DNA of 64,000 bases from Dermabacter sp. (GCA_030538475.1 JAUNTX010000011.1:18194-82193), one strand, 5' to 3'; counted from the stretch's first letter, positions 25,673 to 35,530 are shown. Translations and numbers: made by a program. Notes: generated from the letters alone by a model not told the origin.

Positions 25673-26595
25673 GCACGTCGCGCCTGCTGTTCGTCCCCGA
25701 TGGGCTCGAGGGGGAGCGCGTCGATGTGGGCGTCTCCCGGATGCTCGGGCTGTCCCGCACGAAGGCCGCGGAACTGGTCTCTGCCGGTCACGTCCTCGTC
25801 GAGGGGCGCGCCCCCTCGCGCTCCGAGCGGCTGCTCGCCGGGATCCAGGTGGAGGTCACCCTGCCCGACGAGCGGGACATCGCTGACATCGTGCCCGATG
25901 TGGTCGAAGGCATGGACATCGTCTACGAGGACGCCGACATCGTGGTCGTGAACAAGCCCGTCGGCGTGGCCGCCCACCCGAGCGTGGGATGGGACGGGCC
26001 CACCGTGCTCGGGCACCTGCTCGGCGCGGGGGTCAGCATCGCGACCTCGGGCGCGCAAGAGCGGCGCGGGATCGTCTCCCGGCTCGACGTCGGCACGAGC
26101 GGGCTCATGGTCGTCGCCAAGAGCGAGGTCGCCTATGCCGTCCTCAAGGACGCCTTTCGCCGCAGGCTCGTCTCCAAGCGCTACCACGCCGTGTGCCAGG
26201 GGCATCCCGATCCGCTCGAGGGCACGATCGATGCGCCGATTGGGCGCAGCAAGCGGCACGATTTCAAGTTCGCCATCATGTCCACCGGCAAGGCGGCGCG
26301 CACGCACTACGAGGTGGCGGAGATGTTCGCGGGCGCTGCCCTGTGCGACGTGCTGCTCGAGACCGGCCGCACCCATCAGATTCGGGTGCATTTCGCGGCG
26401 CTCGGCCACCCCCTCGTCGGCGATCCCCTCTACGGTGCCGACCCGGCGCTCGCCGAGCGCCTGGGGCTCGCGCGGCAATGGCTCCACGCGCGCGAGCTGT
26501 CGTTCGAGCACCCCACGCGCCACGAGCGCGTGAGCTTCGAGGCGCCCTACAGCGACGATCTTTCGCACGCGCTCGAGGTGCTGCGAGGGCACTGA
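25669..26595 (+). CDS. rluD: RluA/RluD family 23S rRNA pseudouridine synthase
   Basis: A 308-residue pseudouridine synthase with an N-terminal S4 RNA-binding domain (about 15-75; [20 protein letters not shown] opening) and the RluA catalytic domain. The catalytic Asp lies in [12 protein letters not shown] (Asp140). [11 protein letters not shown] and [11 protein letters not shown] are standard for RluD-like enzymes, which modify helix 69 of 23S rRNA. Exact target sites cannot be read from sequence. GTG start overlaps lspA by GTGA, making a divIVA-lspA-rluD coupled unit. Confidence 0.9.
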   Translation: MSTSRLLFVPDGLEGERVDVGVSRMLGLSRTKAAELVSAGHVLVEGRAPSRSERLLAGIQVEVTLPDERDIADIVPDVVEGMDIVYEDADIVVVNKPVGVAAHPSVGWDGPTVLGHLLGAGVSIATSGAQERRGIVSRLDVGTSGLMVVAKSEVAYAVLKDAFRRRLVSKRYHAVCQGHPDPLEGTIDAPIGRSKRHDFKFAIMSTGKAARTHYEVAEMFAGAALCDVLLETGRTHQIRVHFAALGHPLVGDPLYGADPALAERLGLARQWLHARELSFEHPTRHERVSFEAPYSDDLSHALEVLRGH

Positions 26596-26648
26596 GACCT
26601 GGCCGACGAGCGGAGATGCTGAAGCTATCCAGAGCGCCCCGCCAGTCC

Positions 26649-26654
26649 TAGGAT
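26649..26654 (+). promoter_or_regulatory. -10 hexamer TAGGAT of dnaE (leaderless)
   Basis: TAGGAT is followed by 7 nt and the ATG at 26662. This predicts that transcription begins on the start codon. No -35 of quality is visible. Confidence 0.5.
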
Positions 26655-26661
26655 GGACCGC

Positions 26662-29600
26662 ATGGCTTCCGAGGATTTCGTTCACCTGCACGTGCACACC
26701 GACTACTCGATGCTTGACGGTGCGGCCAAAATTGACGCCCTCGTGAACGCCGCGGCAGAGGCCGGGCAGAAGGCCATCGCGATCACCGATCACGGCTACG
26801 TGTTCGGCGCCTACGAGTTCTACCGCAACGCCGTGCAGGCGGGGATCAAGCCGATCATCGGCGTGGAGGCGTACGTGACGCCGGGTACGAGCCGCCACGA
26901 CCGCACGCGCGTGCAGTGGGGGACCAAGGCCCAGCAGGACGCGGGGGACGACGTATCGGCGCGCGGCGCCTACACCCACCTCACGCTGTTGAGCCGCTCG
27001 ACCGCGGGCATGCACAACCTGTTCCGGCTCGCCTCGCTCGCCTCCCTCGATGGGCAGATGGGCAAGTGGCCCCGGATGGACCGCGAGATCCTCAGCCGCT
27101 ATTCCGACGGCATGATCGCCTCGACCGGCTGCCCCTCGGGCGAGATCCAGACCCGGATTCGGCTCGGGCAGTGGGACGAGGCGGTGCGGGCCGCGGGCGA
27201 GTTCCAGGACATCTACGGCAAAGAGCACTACTTCGTGGAGCTCATGGACCACGGCCTCGAACTCGAGCGCCGGGTCACCAAGGACCTCATCCGGCTGTCC
27301 GAAACCATCGGCGCGCCCCTGCTCGCGACGAACGATTTGCACTACGTCCACGAGTCCGACGCGAAGGTGCAGGATGCGCTGCTGTGCATCAACTCGGGCT
27401 CGAAGCTGAGCGATCCGGACCGCTTCACGTTCGATGGCTCGGGCTATTACCTCAAGACGGCCCGGGAGATGCGCGAGCTGTTTCGCGAGCTTCCCGAGGC
27501 GTGCGACAACACGCTGCGGGTCGCCGAGATGTGCGACGTGCATTTCACGACGAGCGACGAGGGCGCGAACTTCATGCCGCGCTTCCCCGTCCCGGACGGC
27601 GAGGATGAGCACTCGTGGTTCGTCAAGGAGGTGCAGCGGGGGCTGCAGGATCGCTACCCCGCGGGCATTCCCGACGAAGTTCAGTCCCGCGCTGACTACG
27701 AGGTGAGCGTCATTACGGGGATGGGCTTTCCCGGCTACTTCCTCGTGGTCTCCGACTTCATCCGCTGGGCGAAGTCGCAGGGCATTCGCGTGGGTCCGGG
27801 CCGTGGCTCGGGCGCCGGCTCGATGGTGGCCTACGCCATGAAGATCACGGACCTCGACCCCCTGCCACACGGGCTCCTGTTCGAGCGGTTCCTCAACCCC
27901 GACCGCGTGTCGATGCCCGACTTCGACGTGGACTTCGATGATCGCCGCCGCGGCGAAGTGCTCGAATACGTGACCCGCAAGTACGGGGATGATCGCGTGG
28001 CCCAGGTCATCACCTACGGCGTGATGAAGACGAAGAACTCGCTCAAGGACGCGGCGCGCGTGCTCGATAAGCCGTACGTCATGGGCGATCTCATGACGAA
28101 GGCGCTGCCGCCGACCGTCATGGGCAAGGACATTTCGATCTCGGGCATCTTCGATGAGAAGGACAAGCGGTACGCGGAGGCCGAAGACTTCCGTCGGCAG
28201 ATGCGGGAGAACCCCGAGTGGCAGCAGGTGGTGGACCTCGCCAAGGGCGTCGAGGGTCTCACGCGCGGCTGGGGCGTGCACGCGTGCGCGGTCATCATGT
28301 CGAGCGAGCCGCTGACCGACATCATTCCGATGATGCGGCGCCCGGCCGATGGCCAGATCATCACGCAGTTCGACTACCCGACGTGCGAGAACCTGGGCCT
28401 GCTGAAGATGGACTTCCTCGGGCTCAGGAACCTCACGGTCATTTCCGACGCGCTCGAGAACATTCGCAGGAACGGCAAGGAGGTGCCGGACATCGACCAG
28501 TTGGGGTTCGAGGATCCGGCCACCTACCAGTTGCTCCAGCGGGGCGATACGCTCGGCGTGTTCCAGCTCGATGGCACGGGCATGCGGGCGCTGCTGCGCC
28601 AGATGAAGCCCGATAAGTTCGGCGATATTAGCGCCGTGTCGGCCCTGTACCGCCCGGGCCCGATGGGCATGAACTCGCACACGAACTACGCGCTGCGCAA
28701 GAACGGGCTGCAGGACATCACGCCGATCCACCCGGAGCTCGAAGAGCCGCTGCACGAGATCCTCGCCGAAACCTACGGCGTGATCGTGTACCAGGAGCAG
28801 GTCATGCAGACCGCGCAGAAGGTCGCGGGCTTCACGCTGGGCCAGGCGGATATTTTGCGCCGAGCGATGGGCAAGAAGAAGAAGGCGGAACTGGACAAGC
28901 AGTTCGTGGGCTTTCGCCAGGGCATGATCGATCACGGCTACAGCGACGCCGCGGTCAAGGCCCTGTGGGACGTGCTGCTGCCGTTCGCGGACTACGCGTT
29001 CAACAAGTCGCACTCCGCGGCGTACGGCGTGGTCTCCTACTGGACCGCCTACCTCAAGGCGAACTTCCCCACGGAATACATGGCGGCCCTGCTCACCTCG
29101 ACGCAGGACAACCGCGACCGCCTGGGCCTGTACCTGGGCGATTGCCGCCACCGCCACATCACGGTGCTGCCGCCGGACGTCAACGAGTCCGGCATGTACT
29201 TCTCCGCGGTGGGGGACGATATCCGCTTCGGCCTCTCGGCGATCCGCAACGTCGGCGCCAACGTGGTCGAGGCGATCATCGCGGCCCGCGAGGAGAAGGG
29301 CCCGTTCACGTCGTTCGCGGACTTCCTGGACAAGGTGCCGATCGTGGTGTGCAACAAGCGCACGATCGAGTCGCTCATCAAGGGCGGGGCGTTCGATTCG
29401 CTCGGCGCCAATCGCCGCTCGCTCGTGTTCGTGCACGAGGACGCGGTCGATGGCGTGATCGACGTCAAGCGCAAGGAGCAGCAGGGCCAGTACGACCTGT
29501 TCGGCGACGGCATGTTCGGCGACGACGTGGCCTCGGGAACGGCCGCGACCGTGAGCGTCCCGGAACTGCCCGAGTGGGACCGCAAGCAGAAGCTCTCGTT

Positions 29601-30213
29601 CGAACGCACGATGCTCGGGCTGTACGTGTCCGACCACCCGCTTCAGGGGCTCGAACACCTCGTGTCCCAGAACTCCTCCCATCAGATCAGCGCGCTCGCG
29701 GAGGTGGAGAACACGGACGCGCTCGGCCCCGTCACCGTGTCCGGCCTCATCACGGGCATTCAGCGCAAGACCACGAAGAAGGGCGATACGTGGGCGATTG
29801 TGACGGTCGAGGACCTGGAGGGCTCGCTCGATTGCCTCATGTTCCCCCAGACCTATCAGCAGGTGGCGACGGAACTGGCCGAAGACCTCGTGGTGAGCGT
29901 GCGCGGGCGCGTGGATAACTCGAAGGGCACGGCGGAGATGCGGGTGCAGGAGGTGCGGGTGCTCGATACCTCGAGCGCGGGGGCCGACGGTCCGCTCACG
30001 ATCAGCGTGGCCGATGCGCGACTGAGCGACGACGTGGCTCAGAAGCTGCGGGGAATCCTCGCAGACAACCCGGGTTCGAGCGAGGTGCGGATCAAGATCA
30101 CCGAGCCCGGTCGGGCCACCCTCATGAGGGTGGATCGACGGTTGTCGGTGGCCCAGTCGCCCGCGCTGTTCGCATCGTTGAAGACTCTGCTCGGGGCGTC
30201 CTGCCTGCAGTAG
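26662..30213 (+). CDS. dnaE: DNA polymerase III alpha subunit, replicative type
   Basis: An 1183-residue replicative polymerase of the DnaE1 class. Seen: an N-terminal PHP domain beginning VHLHVHTDYSMLDGAAK with AIAITDHG, the palm domain with GPGRGSGAGSMVAY and the catalytic PDFDVDFDD (about 415-423), KTKNSLKDAARVL, FNKSHSAAYGVVSYWTAYLK, and C-terminal helix-hairpin-helix and OB-fold modules. An in-frame ATG at 26653 is possible, but it overlaps the -10 TAGGAT. The ATG at 26662 is exactly 7 nt beyond that hexamer and is preferred. Length and motif set are complete. Confidence 0.95.
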   Translation: MASEDFVHLHVHTDYSMLDGAAKIDALVNAAAEAGQKAIAITDHGYVFGAYEFYRNAVQAGIKPIIGVEAYVTPGTSRHDRTRVQWGTKAQQDAGDDVSARGAYTHLTLLSRSTAGMHNLFRLASLASLDGQMGKWPRMDREILSRYSDGMIASTGCPSGEIQTRIRLGQWDEAVRAAGEFQDIYGKEHYFVELMDHGLELERRVTKDLIRLSETIGAPLLATNDLHYVHESDAKVQDALLCINSGSKLSDPDRFTFDGSGYYLKTAREMRELFRELPEACDNTLRVAEMCDVHFTTSDEGANFMPRFPVPDGEDEHSWFVKEVQRGLQDRYPAGIPDEVQSRADYEVSVITGMGFPGYFLVVSDFIRWAKSQGIRVGPGRGSGAGSMVAYAMKITDLDPLPHGLLFERFLNPDRVSMPDFDVDFDDRRRGEVLEYVTRKYGDDRVAQVITYGVMKTKNSLKDAARVLDKPYVMGDLMTKALPPTVMGKDISISGIFDEKDKRYAEAEDFRRQMRENPEWQQVVDLAKGVEGLTRGWGVHACAVIMSSEPLTDIIPMMRRPADGQIITQFDYPTCENLGLLKMDFLGLRNLTVISDALENIRRNGKEVPDIDQLGFEDPATYQLLQRGDTLGVFQLDGTGMRALLRQMKPDKFGDISAVSALYRPGPMGMNSHTNYALRKNGLQDITPIHPELEEPLHEILAETYGVIVYQEQVMQTAQKVAGFTLGQADILRRAMGKKKKAELDKQFVGFRQGMIDHGYSDAAVKALWDVLLPFADYAFNKSHSAAYGVVSYWTAYLKANFPTEYMAALLTSTQDNRDRLGLYLGDCRHRHITVLPPDVNESGMYFSAVGDDIRFGLSAIRNVGANVVEAIIAAREEKGPFTSFADFLDKVPIVVCNKRTIESLIKGGAFDSLGANRRSLVFVHEDAVDGVIDVKRKEQQGQYDLFGDGMFGDDVASGTAATVSVPELPEWDRKQKLSFERTMLGLYVSDHPLQGLEHLVSQNSSHQISALAEVENTDALGPVTVSGLITGIQRKTTKKGDTWAIVTVEDLEGSLDCLMFPQTYQQVATELAEDLVVSVRGRVDNSKGTAEMRVQEVRVLDTSSAGADGPLTISVADARLSDDVAQKLRGILADNPGSSEVRIKITEPGRATLMRVDRRLSVAQSPALFASLKTLLGASCLQ

Positions 30214-30216
30214 TCT
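30211..30216 (+). promoter_or_regulatory. -10 hexamer TAGTCT of hisD (leaderless)
   Basis: TAGTCT, whose first three bases are the dnaE stop codon, is followed by 7 nt and the hisD ATG at 30224. No ribosome binding site is present. A leaderless hisD transcript is inferred. Confidence 0.5.
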
Positions 30217-30223
30217 GACGCCT

Positions 30224-31561
30224 ATGACTGCTCCCACCCTGTGCTTTGCCACGCGCGATCTGCGCGGCGCTGACCTCTCGCGCTCCGCCCTGCGCAGCGC
30301 CCTGCCGAGGCCGCTCGTGAACGTCGCGGCCGCGCTCGATCAGGTGCGCCCCGTGATCGAGGATGTGCGTGAGCGCGGCGCCGAGGCCGTGCGCGAGGCG
30401 TCGCTGCGCTTCGACGGCATCGCGGCACCCTCGCTGCGGGTCCCGCCCGAGGTGCTGCAGCGCGCGCTGGACGGCGTGGACCCGGCGGTGCGCCGGGCGC
30501 TCGAGGTCGCGAGTGCGCGCGTGCGGCGCGTGAGCGAAAAGTCGGTGCCGACGGGCACCACCGTCCAGCTCGCGCCCGGTTCCGTCGTGCGCGAGCGCAT
30601 TATCCCCGTGGACCGCGTGGGCCTGTATGTTCCGGGCGGTCGCGCGCCCCTGCCCAGCTCCGTCGTCATGAACGTCGTGCCCGCGCAGGTGGCGGGCGTG
30701 AGGGAGCTCGTGGTGGCCTCTCCGCCCCAGCGGGAGTTCGGCGGCTACCCGCACCCGACGATCCTCGCGGCGTGCGCGCTGCTCGGCGTTCAGGAGGTGT
30801 ATGCGGCCGGAGGTGCCCAGGCCATCGCCCTGCTCGCGTACGGCTCGCGCGGCCCTGGCGCCGACGACCGGGTCGAGCCCGTGGACCTCGTGACGGGCCC
30901 GGGCAACGTGTACGTGGCGGCCGCGAAGCGGGCGCTTGCGGGCGTGATCGGGATCGATTCGGAGGCCGGCCCGACGGAGATCGGGATCATTGCCGACGCC
31001 GGGGCCTCGCCGCGCTTCATTGCCGCTGATCTCATCTCGCAAGCCGAACACGACCCGAACGCGGCGAGCGTGCTCATCACGCCGAGCGAAGAGCTCGTGG
31101 CCGCGGTGGTCGAGGAACTGGCCGCGCAGGCGCCGCATACGGAGCACGCGGCCCGCGTGCTCGAGGCCCTCGGTGGCCCCCAGTCCGGCGCCGTGCTCGT
31201 GGACGATCTGGAGGCGGCGATCACGGTTGCCAACGCCTACGGGGCCGAACACCTGGAGATTCACACCGAGGATGCCGAGCAGGTGGCGCGCCGAATCACG
31301 AACGCGGGCGCGATCTTCATCGGCGAGCACGCCCCCGTCTCGCTCGGCGACTACGCGGCGGGCTCCAACCACGTGCTGCCCACGGGCGGCGGCTCCCGGT
31401 TCTCCTCGGGCCTTGGCCCGCACAGCTTCGTGCGCCACGTCCACGAGATCGTGTACGACCGCGAGGGGCTTGAGGCCGCGCGCGAGGCGGCGATGACGCT
31501 GTCGGCGGCCGAGCACCTTCCGGCGCACGGCCGCGCCATCGCGGTGCGATTCGAGGCTTAA
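30224..31561 (+). CDS. hisD: Histidinol dehydrogenase
   Basis: A 445-residue zinc enzyme for the last two steps of histidine synthesis (histidinol to histidine, two NAD reductions). Seen: VGLYVPGGRAPLPSSVVMNVVPA (about 135-157), AAGGAQAIALLAYG, DLVTGPGNVYVAAAKR, GIDSEAGPTEIGIIAD, DLISQAEHDPNA with the zinc ligands, and the C-terminal GLGPHSFVRHVHEIVY with catalytic histidines. The gene lies 10 bp after dnaE, opens the his cluster and is followed, unusually, by a gene on the other strand before hisC. Confidence 0.95.
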   Translation: MTAPTLCFATRDLRGADLSRSALRSALPRPLVNVAAALDQVRPVIEDVRERGAEAVREASLRFDGIAAPSLRVPPEVLQRALDGVDPAVRRALEVASARVRRVSEKSVPTGTTVQLAPGSVVRERIIPVDRVGLYVPGGRAPLPSSVVMNVVPAQVAGVRELVVASPPQREFGGYPHPTILAACALLGVQEVYAAGGAQAIALLAYGSRGPGADDRVEPVDLVTGPGNVYVAAAKRALAGVIGIDSEAGPTEIGIIADAGASPRFIAADLISQAEHDPNAASVLITPSEELVAAVVEELAAQAPHTEHAARVLEALGGPQSGAVLVDDLEAAITVANAYGAEHLEIHTEDAEQVARRITNAGAIFIGEHAPVSLGDYAAGSNHVLPTGGGSRFSSGLGPHSFVRHVHEIVYDREGLEAAREAAMTLSAAEHLPAHGRAIAVRFEA

Positions 31562-31618
31562 CCGCCCCGGGGGGGATGAGTCGCCCCGGGAGGGATGAGC
31601 CGCGCCGTGGGAGGGCTA
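31562..31618. repeat. 19-bp tandem repeat, about three copies
   Basis: Three adjoining 19-bp units start at 31562, 31581 and 31600. Each reads (C/T)CGCCCCGGGAGGGATGAG with changes; the third is degenerate. The array fills the gap between hisD and the convergent DUF3054 gene and overlaps the end of the latter. Confidence 0.75.
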
Positions 31619-32035
31619 GCCGTCCCGAGGATCGCCTGCGGCGGCTGGGCGCTCGCCGTCGGCGCCCGCAACCGCGCGCGAGCGGCGCCCGATGAGGCGG
31701 CCCACCAGGCGCCAGCCCAGCAGCAGCGCCGTGATGACTCCCGTGGCCACGAGCACGAACGAGGTCGCGGTGCCGTCGCCGATCAGGCTGCGGATCACCA
31801 TGGCCCCCACCACGGTGATCGCGACGATGAACACGCCGTGCGGCCAGATCCGCGTGGGCTCCACCCGCCACGAGCCGAGCACGAGGTGCGCCACGAGCAG
31901 GCTGATGAGGAAGGGCCACGCCACGCGCGCCACGAGCGCGGGCTCGAGCAGCGAGTAGTGGGAGTAGACCCCGATGCACGCGAAGATGAGGATGGCGAGA
32001 ATATCGGCGAGGACGGCGAGAGAGGACTTTTTCAC
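31616..32035 (-). CDS. DUF3054 family membrane protein
   Basis: A 139-residue integral membrane protein resembling the actinobacterial DUF3054 family, whose function is unknown. Four hydrophobic segments are visible (about 5-25, 34-54, 65-85 and 90-112), with the conserved-looking WPFLISLLVAHLVLGSWR and RIWPHGVFI stretches and a charged C-terminal tail. The GTG start lies 6 nt after a TAGGGT -10 hexamer, so the mRNA is probably leaderless. The gene sits in reverse orientation between hisD and hisC, splitting the his cluster; this orientation looks like a local inversion or insertion. Confidence 0.8.
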   Translation of the reverse strand: MKKSSLAVLADILAILIFACIGVYSHYSLLEPALVARVAWPFLISLLVAHLVLGSWRVEPTRIWPHGVFIVAITVVGAMVIRSLIGDGTATSFVLVATGVITALLLGWRLVGRLIGRRSRAVAGADGERPAAAGDPRDG

Positions 32036-32041
32036 CCCGCC

Positions 32042-32047
32042 ACCCTA
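32042..32047 (-). promoter_or_regulatory. -10 hexamer TAGGGT of the DUF3054 gene (leaderless)
   Basis: On the minus strand TAGGGT is followed by 6 nt and the GTG start at 32035. No ribosome binding site is seen. It diverges from the hisC promoter about 80 bp away. Confidence 0.5.
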
Positions 32048-32122
32048 GCGCGATCAGGGCGCGAGCCTCGCGCGGCAGGTGCGCCGGTATGGACGCCCGG
32101 CGGCGCGGGCGGGGGAGTTTCC

Positions 32123-32128
32123 TACACT
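32123..32128 (+). promoter_or_regulatory. -10 hexamer TACACT of hisC (leaderless)
   Basis: TACACT is followed by 6 nt and the hisC ATG at 32135. This would let hisCBHA be transcribed independently of hisD. Confidence 0.5.
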
Positions 32129-32134
32129 GGGCAG

Positions 32135-33286
32135 ATGAGCGTTCCGCCCCCCGATACCCCGGCCCCGTCGCCGTTTCGTCCGCCCCTGCGCCCCGGACTC
32201 GAGGGCGAGGTGCCATACGGCGCACCCCAGCTGAGCGTGGCGCACCCGATGAACGTCAACGAAAATCCCGTCGGCCCCTCGCCGCGGCTCGTGGCCCGGA
32301 TTCAGGAGCGCGTGGGCGAGGCCGCCGCAGGGCTCAACCGCTACCCCGACCGCGAGTTCGTGGCGTTGCGCGAGCGGCTCGGGGCGTTCCTCGCGCGCGA
32401 ATCGGCCGACCACGGCCACCCGATCCCGGCGCCGAGCGCGGATCAGGTGTGGGTGGCCAACGGCTCCAACGAGATCATGCAGCAGATCTTCCAGGCCTTC
32501 GGCGGTCCGGGCCGCACCGCCCTCGGCTTCGCCCCCCACTACTCGATGTACCCCGAGTACGCCCGCAACACCCTGACCACGTGGGAGATCGCTGAGCGCG
32601 GACCGGCCCCGGACTTCGCCCTGGACGCCCCGAGAATCCGCGCCGCCATCGCGGCGTGTGATCCCACCATCGTGGTCCTCACGAGCCCGAACAACCCCAC
32701 TGGCACCGCGCTCGATCTGGACACCATTCGGGAGGTGGCCCGCGACCTCGAGGCGCGAGGCGGCATCCTCGTGGTCGATGAGGCCTACGCCGAGTTTCGC
32801 CGCGACGGCGTGCCAAGCGCCCTGAGCGTGCTCGGCGAGCACCCGAACCTGATCGTCTCGCGCACCATGGCGAAGGCGTTCGCCCTCGCGGGCGCGCGCA
32901 TCGGCTACGCGGTCGCCCACCCGGCCAGCATCGACGCGCTGCGCATCGTGCGCCTTCCCTACCACCTCAGCGCCATCACCCAGGCGGTGGCCCACGCGGC
33001 GCTCGATGCCACCGATGAACTCCTCGCGGGCGTGGACGCACTGCGCGAGGCCCGGGACGCGCTCGCCGAGGCGCTGCGCGAGCGCGGCTACACGGTCGCG
33101 GACTCCGACGCGAACTTCGTGCTGTTTCGCGCGAAAGCCGACCGTCACGCCACGTGGCAGGCCCTCGTGGAGCGCGGCGTCCTCATCCGCGAGGTGGGCC
33201 CGCCCGGCTGGTTGCGAGTCTCGGTAGGAAACGAGGACAATAACAGGGCATTCATCCAAGCACTGTCGGAGGTCGAGGCCGCGTGA
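32135..33286 (+). CDS. hisC: Histidinol-phosphate aminotransferase
   Basis: A 383-residue class II PLP aminotransferase converting imidazole-acetol phosphate to histidinol phosphate. Seen: the substrate-loop region [29 protein letters not shown] (about 111-128), [17 protein letters not shown] with the PLP-contacting Asp, [17 protein letters not shown] with the Schiff-base Lys in the usual SK position (here AK), and [10 protein letters not shown]. The frame is open upstream to 31595, but the ATG at 32135 gives the normal N-terminus and follows a -10 hexamer. The stop overlaps hisB as GTGA. Confidence 0.94.
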   Translation: MSVPPPDTPAPSPFRPPLRPGLEGEVPYGAPQLSVAHPMNVNENPVGPSPRLVARIQERVGEAAAGLNRYPDREFVALRERLGAFLARESADHGHPIPAPSADQVWVANGSNEIMQQIFQAFGGPGRTALGFAPHYSMYPEYARNTLTTWEIAERGPAPDFALDAPRIRAAIAACDPTIVVLTSPNNPTGTALDLDTIREVARDLEARGGILVVDEAYAEFRRDGVPSALSVLGEHPNLIVSRTMAKAFALAGARIGYAVAHPASIDALRIVRLPYHLSAITQAVAHAALDATDELLAGVDALREARDALAEALRERGYTVADSDANFVLFRAKADRHATWQALVERGVLIREVGPPGWLRVSVGNEDNNRAFIQALSEVEAA

Positions 33287-33894
33287 GCGAGCAGTCCAGA
33301 ACAGCACACATCACGAGAAGCACGCGCGAAAGCTCGATCGAGGTCCACCTGGACGTGGATGGGACCGGCCAGGTGTCCATCGACACGAGCGTGCCGTTCT
33401 TCGACCACATGCTCACGGCCCTCGGGGTCCACGGCTCGTTCGACCTCACCGTGAAGGCCACGGGCGATACCCACATCGACGTCCACCACACCGTCGAAGA
33501 CACCGCCATCGTGCTCGGGCAGGCCTTCGCCGAGGCCCTCGGCACGAAAGCCGGGGTGCGCCGCTTCGGCAGCGCCTTCGTGCCGCTCGACGAAGCCCTC
33601 GCCCACGCCGTCATCGACCTCAGCGGCCGCCCCTACTGCGTCGCCACCGGGGAGCCGGACGGCCAGGAATACCACCTCATCGGCGGCCACTTCACCGGCT
33701 CCCTCACGCGGCACGTGCTCGAATCCTTCGCCTTCCATGCCGGGCTGTGCCTGCACATGCGCGTGCTCGCGGGCCGCGACCCCCACCACATCGTCGAGGC
33801 CCAGTTCAAGGCCCTCGCCCGCGCCCTGCGCGAAGCCAGCGAGCTGGACCCGCGCATGGCCGGCGCCATCCCCTCAACCAAGGGCGTGATCTGA
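33283..33894 (+). CDS. hisB: Imidazoleglycerol-phosphate dehydratase
   Basis: A 203-residue monofunctional IGPD, a manganese enzyme that dehydrates imidazole glycerol phosphate. Seen: [19 protein letters not shown] (about 44-62), [16 protein letters not shown] (about 66-81) with the metal-binding HH and [10 protein letters not shown], and [18 protein letters not shown] near the C-terminus. It is not fused to a phosphatase domain, unlike the enterobacterial HisB. GTG start overlaps the hisC stop; an uncharacterised gene follows 1 bp later. Confidence 0.96.
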   Translation: MSEQSRTAHITRSTRESSIEVHLDVDGTGQVSIDTSVPFFDHMLTALGVHGSFDLTVKATGDTHIDVHHTVEDTAIVLGQAFAEALGTKAGVRRFGSAFVPLDEALAHAVIDLSGRPYCVATGEPDGQEYHLIGGHFTGSLTRHVLESFAFHAGLCLHMRVLAGRDPHHIVEAQFKALARALREASELDPRMAGAIPSTKGVI

Positions 33895-33895
33895 C

Positions 33896-34651
33896 ATGAA
33901 CGCATCCCCGAATCCACCCGAACCGGGCCGCGACGACAAGGACGCCATCGACGCCGAGTTCAGCAAGCTCATGGAGGGCCTCGGCTTCGACGACTCCCTC
34001 CTCGAGGACGTCGATCCCCGAGAAGGAAGCGGCGAGAGCGCCGACGCTGCCCCGTCGGCCCCCGCCCCGAACGGACCGAACGCGCCCGGCGGCGCGGGCG
34101 CACTCACGGGACCGACCCCCGCCCACCCCGGCGACGTCCAGGTCCCCGACGACCTCTCGAGCCTCGGGCTCACCCCCGCCGCCGAAGACCCGAACGCGCC
34201 GCGCCCCCTCGCGATTGTCGCGACCCCGCTCGCCTCCGCGAAAGCGCTCGCGGGGGTCATTCGGCTCGCGCTCGCCGCCGAAGACGACCTCCCCACCCTG
34301 CCGGACGGCACCGTCACGCTCGACGCCGAATCCGGTGCGATTGCCGCGGGCCCCCTGAGCGAGGCCGAGGCCCACACGCTCGCCCACCTCACCTCGCTCG
34401 GCCTTCAGCGTCAGGGCGTGGTCCTGTTCTGGCGGCAGGGCGATCGCATGATCGCGGCCCGCTACCGCTACGGCCGCAACGAAGGGGAGACCCCTCCCGC
34501 GCTCGTGCTCGGCGCCCTCTCCGGCGAGGTCGAAGACCTCCTGCTCGGCATCGACCGGCTCGAGGACGCCGAGGACACCTATGATCCCGCGTCGCTCAGC
34601 CGCACCGAGGCGATGGCGTGGATCGCCCGCGGGCGAAAGCGCAAGAAGTGA
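33896..34651 (+). CDS. Uncharacterised protein in the his operon
   Basis: A 251-residue protein I cannot name. The N-terminal 100 residues are acidic and then Pro/Ala/Gly-rich, probably disordered ([25 protein letters not shown] is the only ordered-looking part). The C-terminal 150 residues look like a compact alpha/beta domain, with [24 protein letters not shown] and [19 protein letters not shown]. There is no membrane segment. A gene of this kind lies between hisB and hisH in related actinobacteria, from memory. It starts 1 bp after hisB, and its stop overlaps hisH as GTGA, so it is made together with the histidine enzymes. Confidence 0.75.
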   Translation: MNASPNPPEPGRDDKDAIDAEFSKLMEGLGFDDSLLEDVDPREGSGESADAAPSAPAPNGPNAPGGAGALTGPTPAHPGDVQVPDDLSSLGLTPAAEDPNAPRPLAIVATPLASAKALAGVIRLALAAEDDLPTLPDGTVTLDAESGAIAAGPLSEAEAHTLAHLTSLGLQRQGVVLFWRQGDRMIAARYRYGRNEGETPPALVLGALSGEVEDLLLGIDRLEDAEDTYDPASLSRTEAMAWIARGRKRKK

Positions 34652-35322
34652 ACCAGCCCTGGGTCGTGGTCCTCGACCACGGCAGCGGCAACGTCCGCTC
34701 GGTCGTGCGCGCGCTCGAAGCCGCGGGCGCCCGCGTGGACCTCACCGCCGACCGCGACGCCGCGCTTGCGGCCGACGGGCTCGTGGTGCCGGGCGTGGGC
34801 GCCTACGCGACGACGATGGCGCAGCTGCGAGCCGTCGGCGCCCCCCAGATTATCGATACCCGGCTCGCCGGGGGCCGCCCCGTGCTTGGCATCTGCGTGG
34901 GACTCCAGGTCCTCGTGGAATCCGGGACCGAACACGGCGTCCACACCGAGGGGCTCGGCCAGTGGCCCGGCACCGTCGAGCGACTCACCTCCCGCGTGGT
35001 GCCCCACATGGGCTGGAACACCGTCGAGGTCCCGGTCGGCAGCCGCCTGTTCGAGGGCCTCGAATCCGAGCGTTTCTACTTCGTCCACTCCTACGGCGTG
35101 CGCGACTGGAGTTTTGACGCCGTGAGCGAGGTCATGCGGCCCCCGCTCGTCACGTGGGCCGAACACGACGGTGATCGCTTCGTCGCGGCCATCGAGAACG
35201 GGGCGCTCAGCGCCACCCAGTTCCACCCCGAGAAGTCCGGCCCCGCGGGGGCGAGGCTGCTCGCCGCGTGGCTCGAGACCCTGCCCACTGGGGCCCCCGC
35301 TCACGAAGGAGAGCGCCCATGA
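34648..35322 (+). CDS. hisH: Imidazole glycerol phosphate synthase, glutamine amidotransferase subunit
   Basis: A 224-residue class I glutaminase that hydrolyses glutamine and passes ammonia to HisF; the hisF gene is not in this window. The catalytic triad is visible: Cys in [10 protein letters not shown] (about residue 82), His and Glu in TQFHPEKSG (about 197-205). [11 protein letters not shown] and [11 protein letters not shown] are standard. The GTG at 34648 overlaps the preceding stop; an ATG 30 nt upstream would lengthen the protein past the family N-terminus and was rejected. The stop overlaps the small downstream gene as ATGA. Confidence 0.95.
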   Translation: MNQPWVVVLDHGSGNVRSVVRALEAAGARVDLTADRDAALAADGLVVPGVGAYATTMAQLRAVGAPQIIDTRLAGGRPVLGICVGLQVLVESGTEHGVHTEGLGQWPGTVERLTSRVVPHMGWNTVEVPVGSRLFEGLESERFYFVHSYGVRDWSFDAVSEVMRPPLVTWAEHDGDRFVAAIENGALSATQFHPEKSGPAGARLLAAWLETLPTGAPAHEGERP

Positions 35323-35480
35323 TTCTCGCGTTCGTCATGCTCGCCGTCGGGGGCATCTTCCTCGGCGGTGCCTACTCGTTCGCCCGGCAGAAGAAGCCGA
35401 TGCTGGCCATCGTCGGCCTCGCCCTGACCGGCCTCATTTGCGTCGCCGTCGCCTACTGGCGCATTAACCAGGGCGGCTAG
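35319..35480 (+). CDS. Small 53-residue double-pass membrane protein
   Basis: A 53-residue protein, below the size many gene finders keep. It is almost wholly two hydrophobic segments (about 2-19 and 27-44) joined by the basic ARQKKP turn and ending in YWRINQGG. The ATG overlaps the hisH stop (ATGA), and GAAGGAGA lies 5-10 nt upstream, so it is very likely translated. I recall similar tiny membrane proteins between hisH and priA in related actinobacteria; their role is unknown. Its charge pattern suggests both ends face outward with the loop inside. Confidence 0.75.
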   Translation: MILAFVMLAVGGIFLGGAYSFARQKKPMLAIVGLALTGLICVAVAYWRINQGG

Positions 35481-35530
35481 CCGCCCCGTCGGCCGCGCCC
35501 ACCACCCCGTTAGCCCTCAGGAGAGAGCCC

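Noticed and set aside
25459..30252. 1597-codon open frame antisense to lspA, rluD and dnaE
   Set aside because: High-GC codon bias keeps the complementary frame free of stops. The translation is His/Arg/Val-rich without domain motifs, while the opposite strand holds three well-conserved genes.
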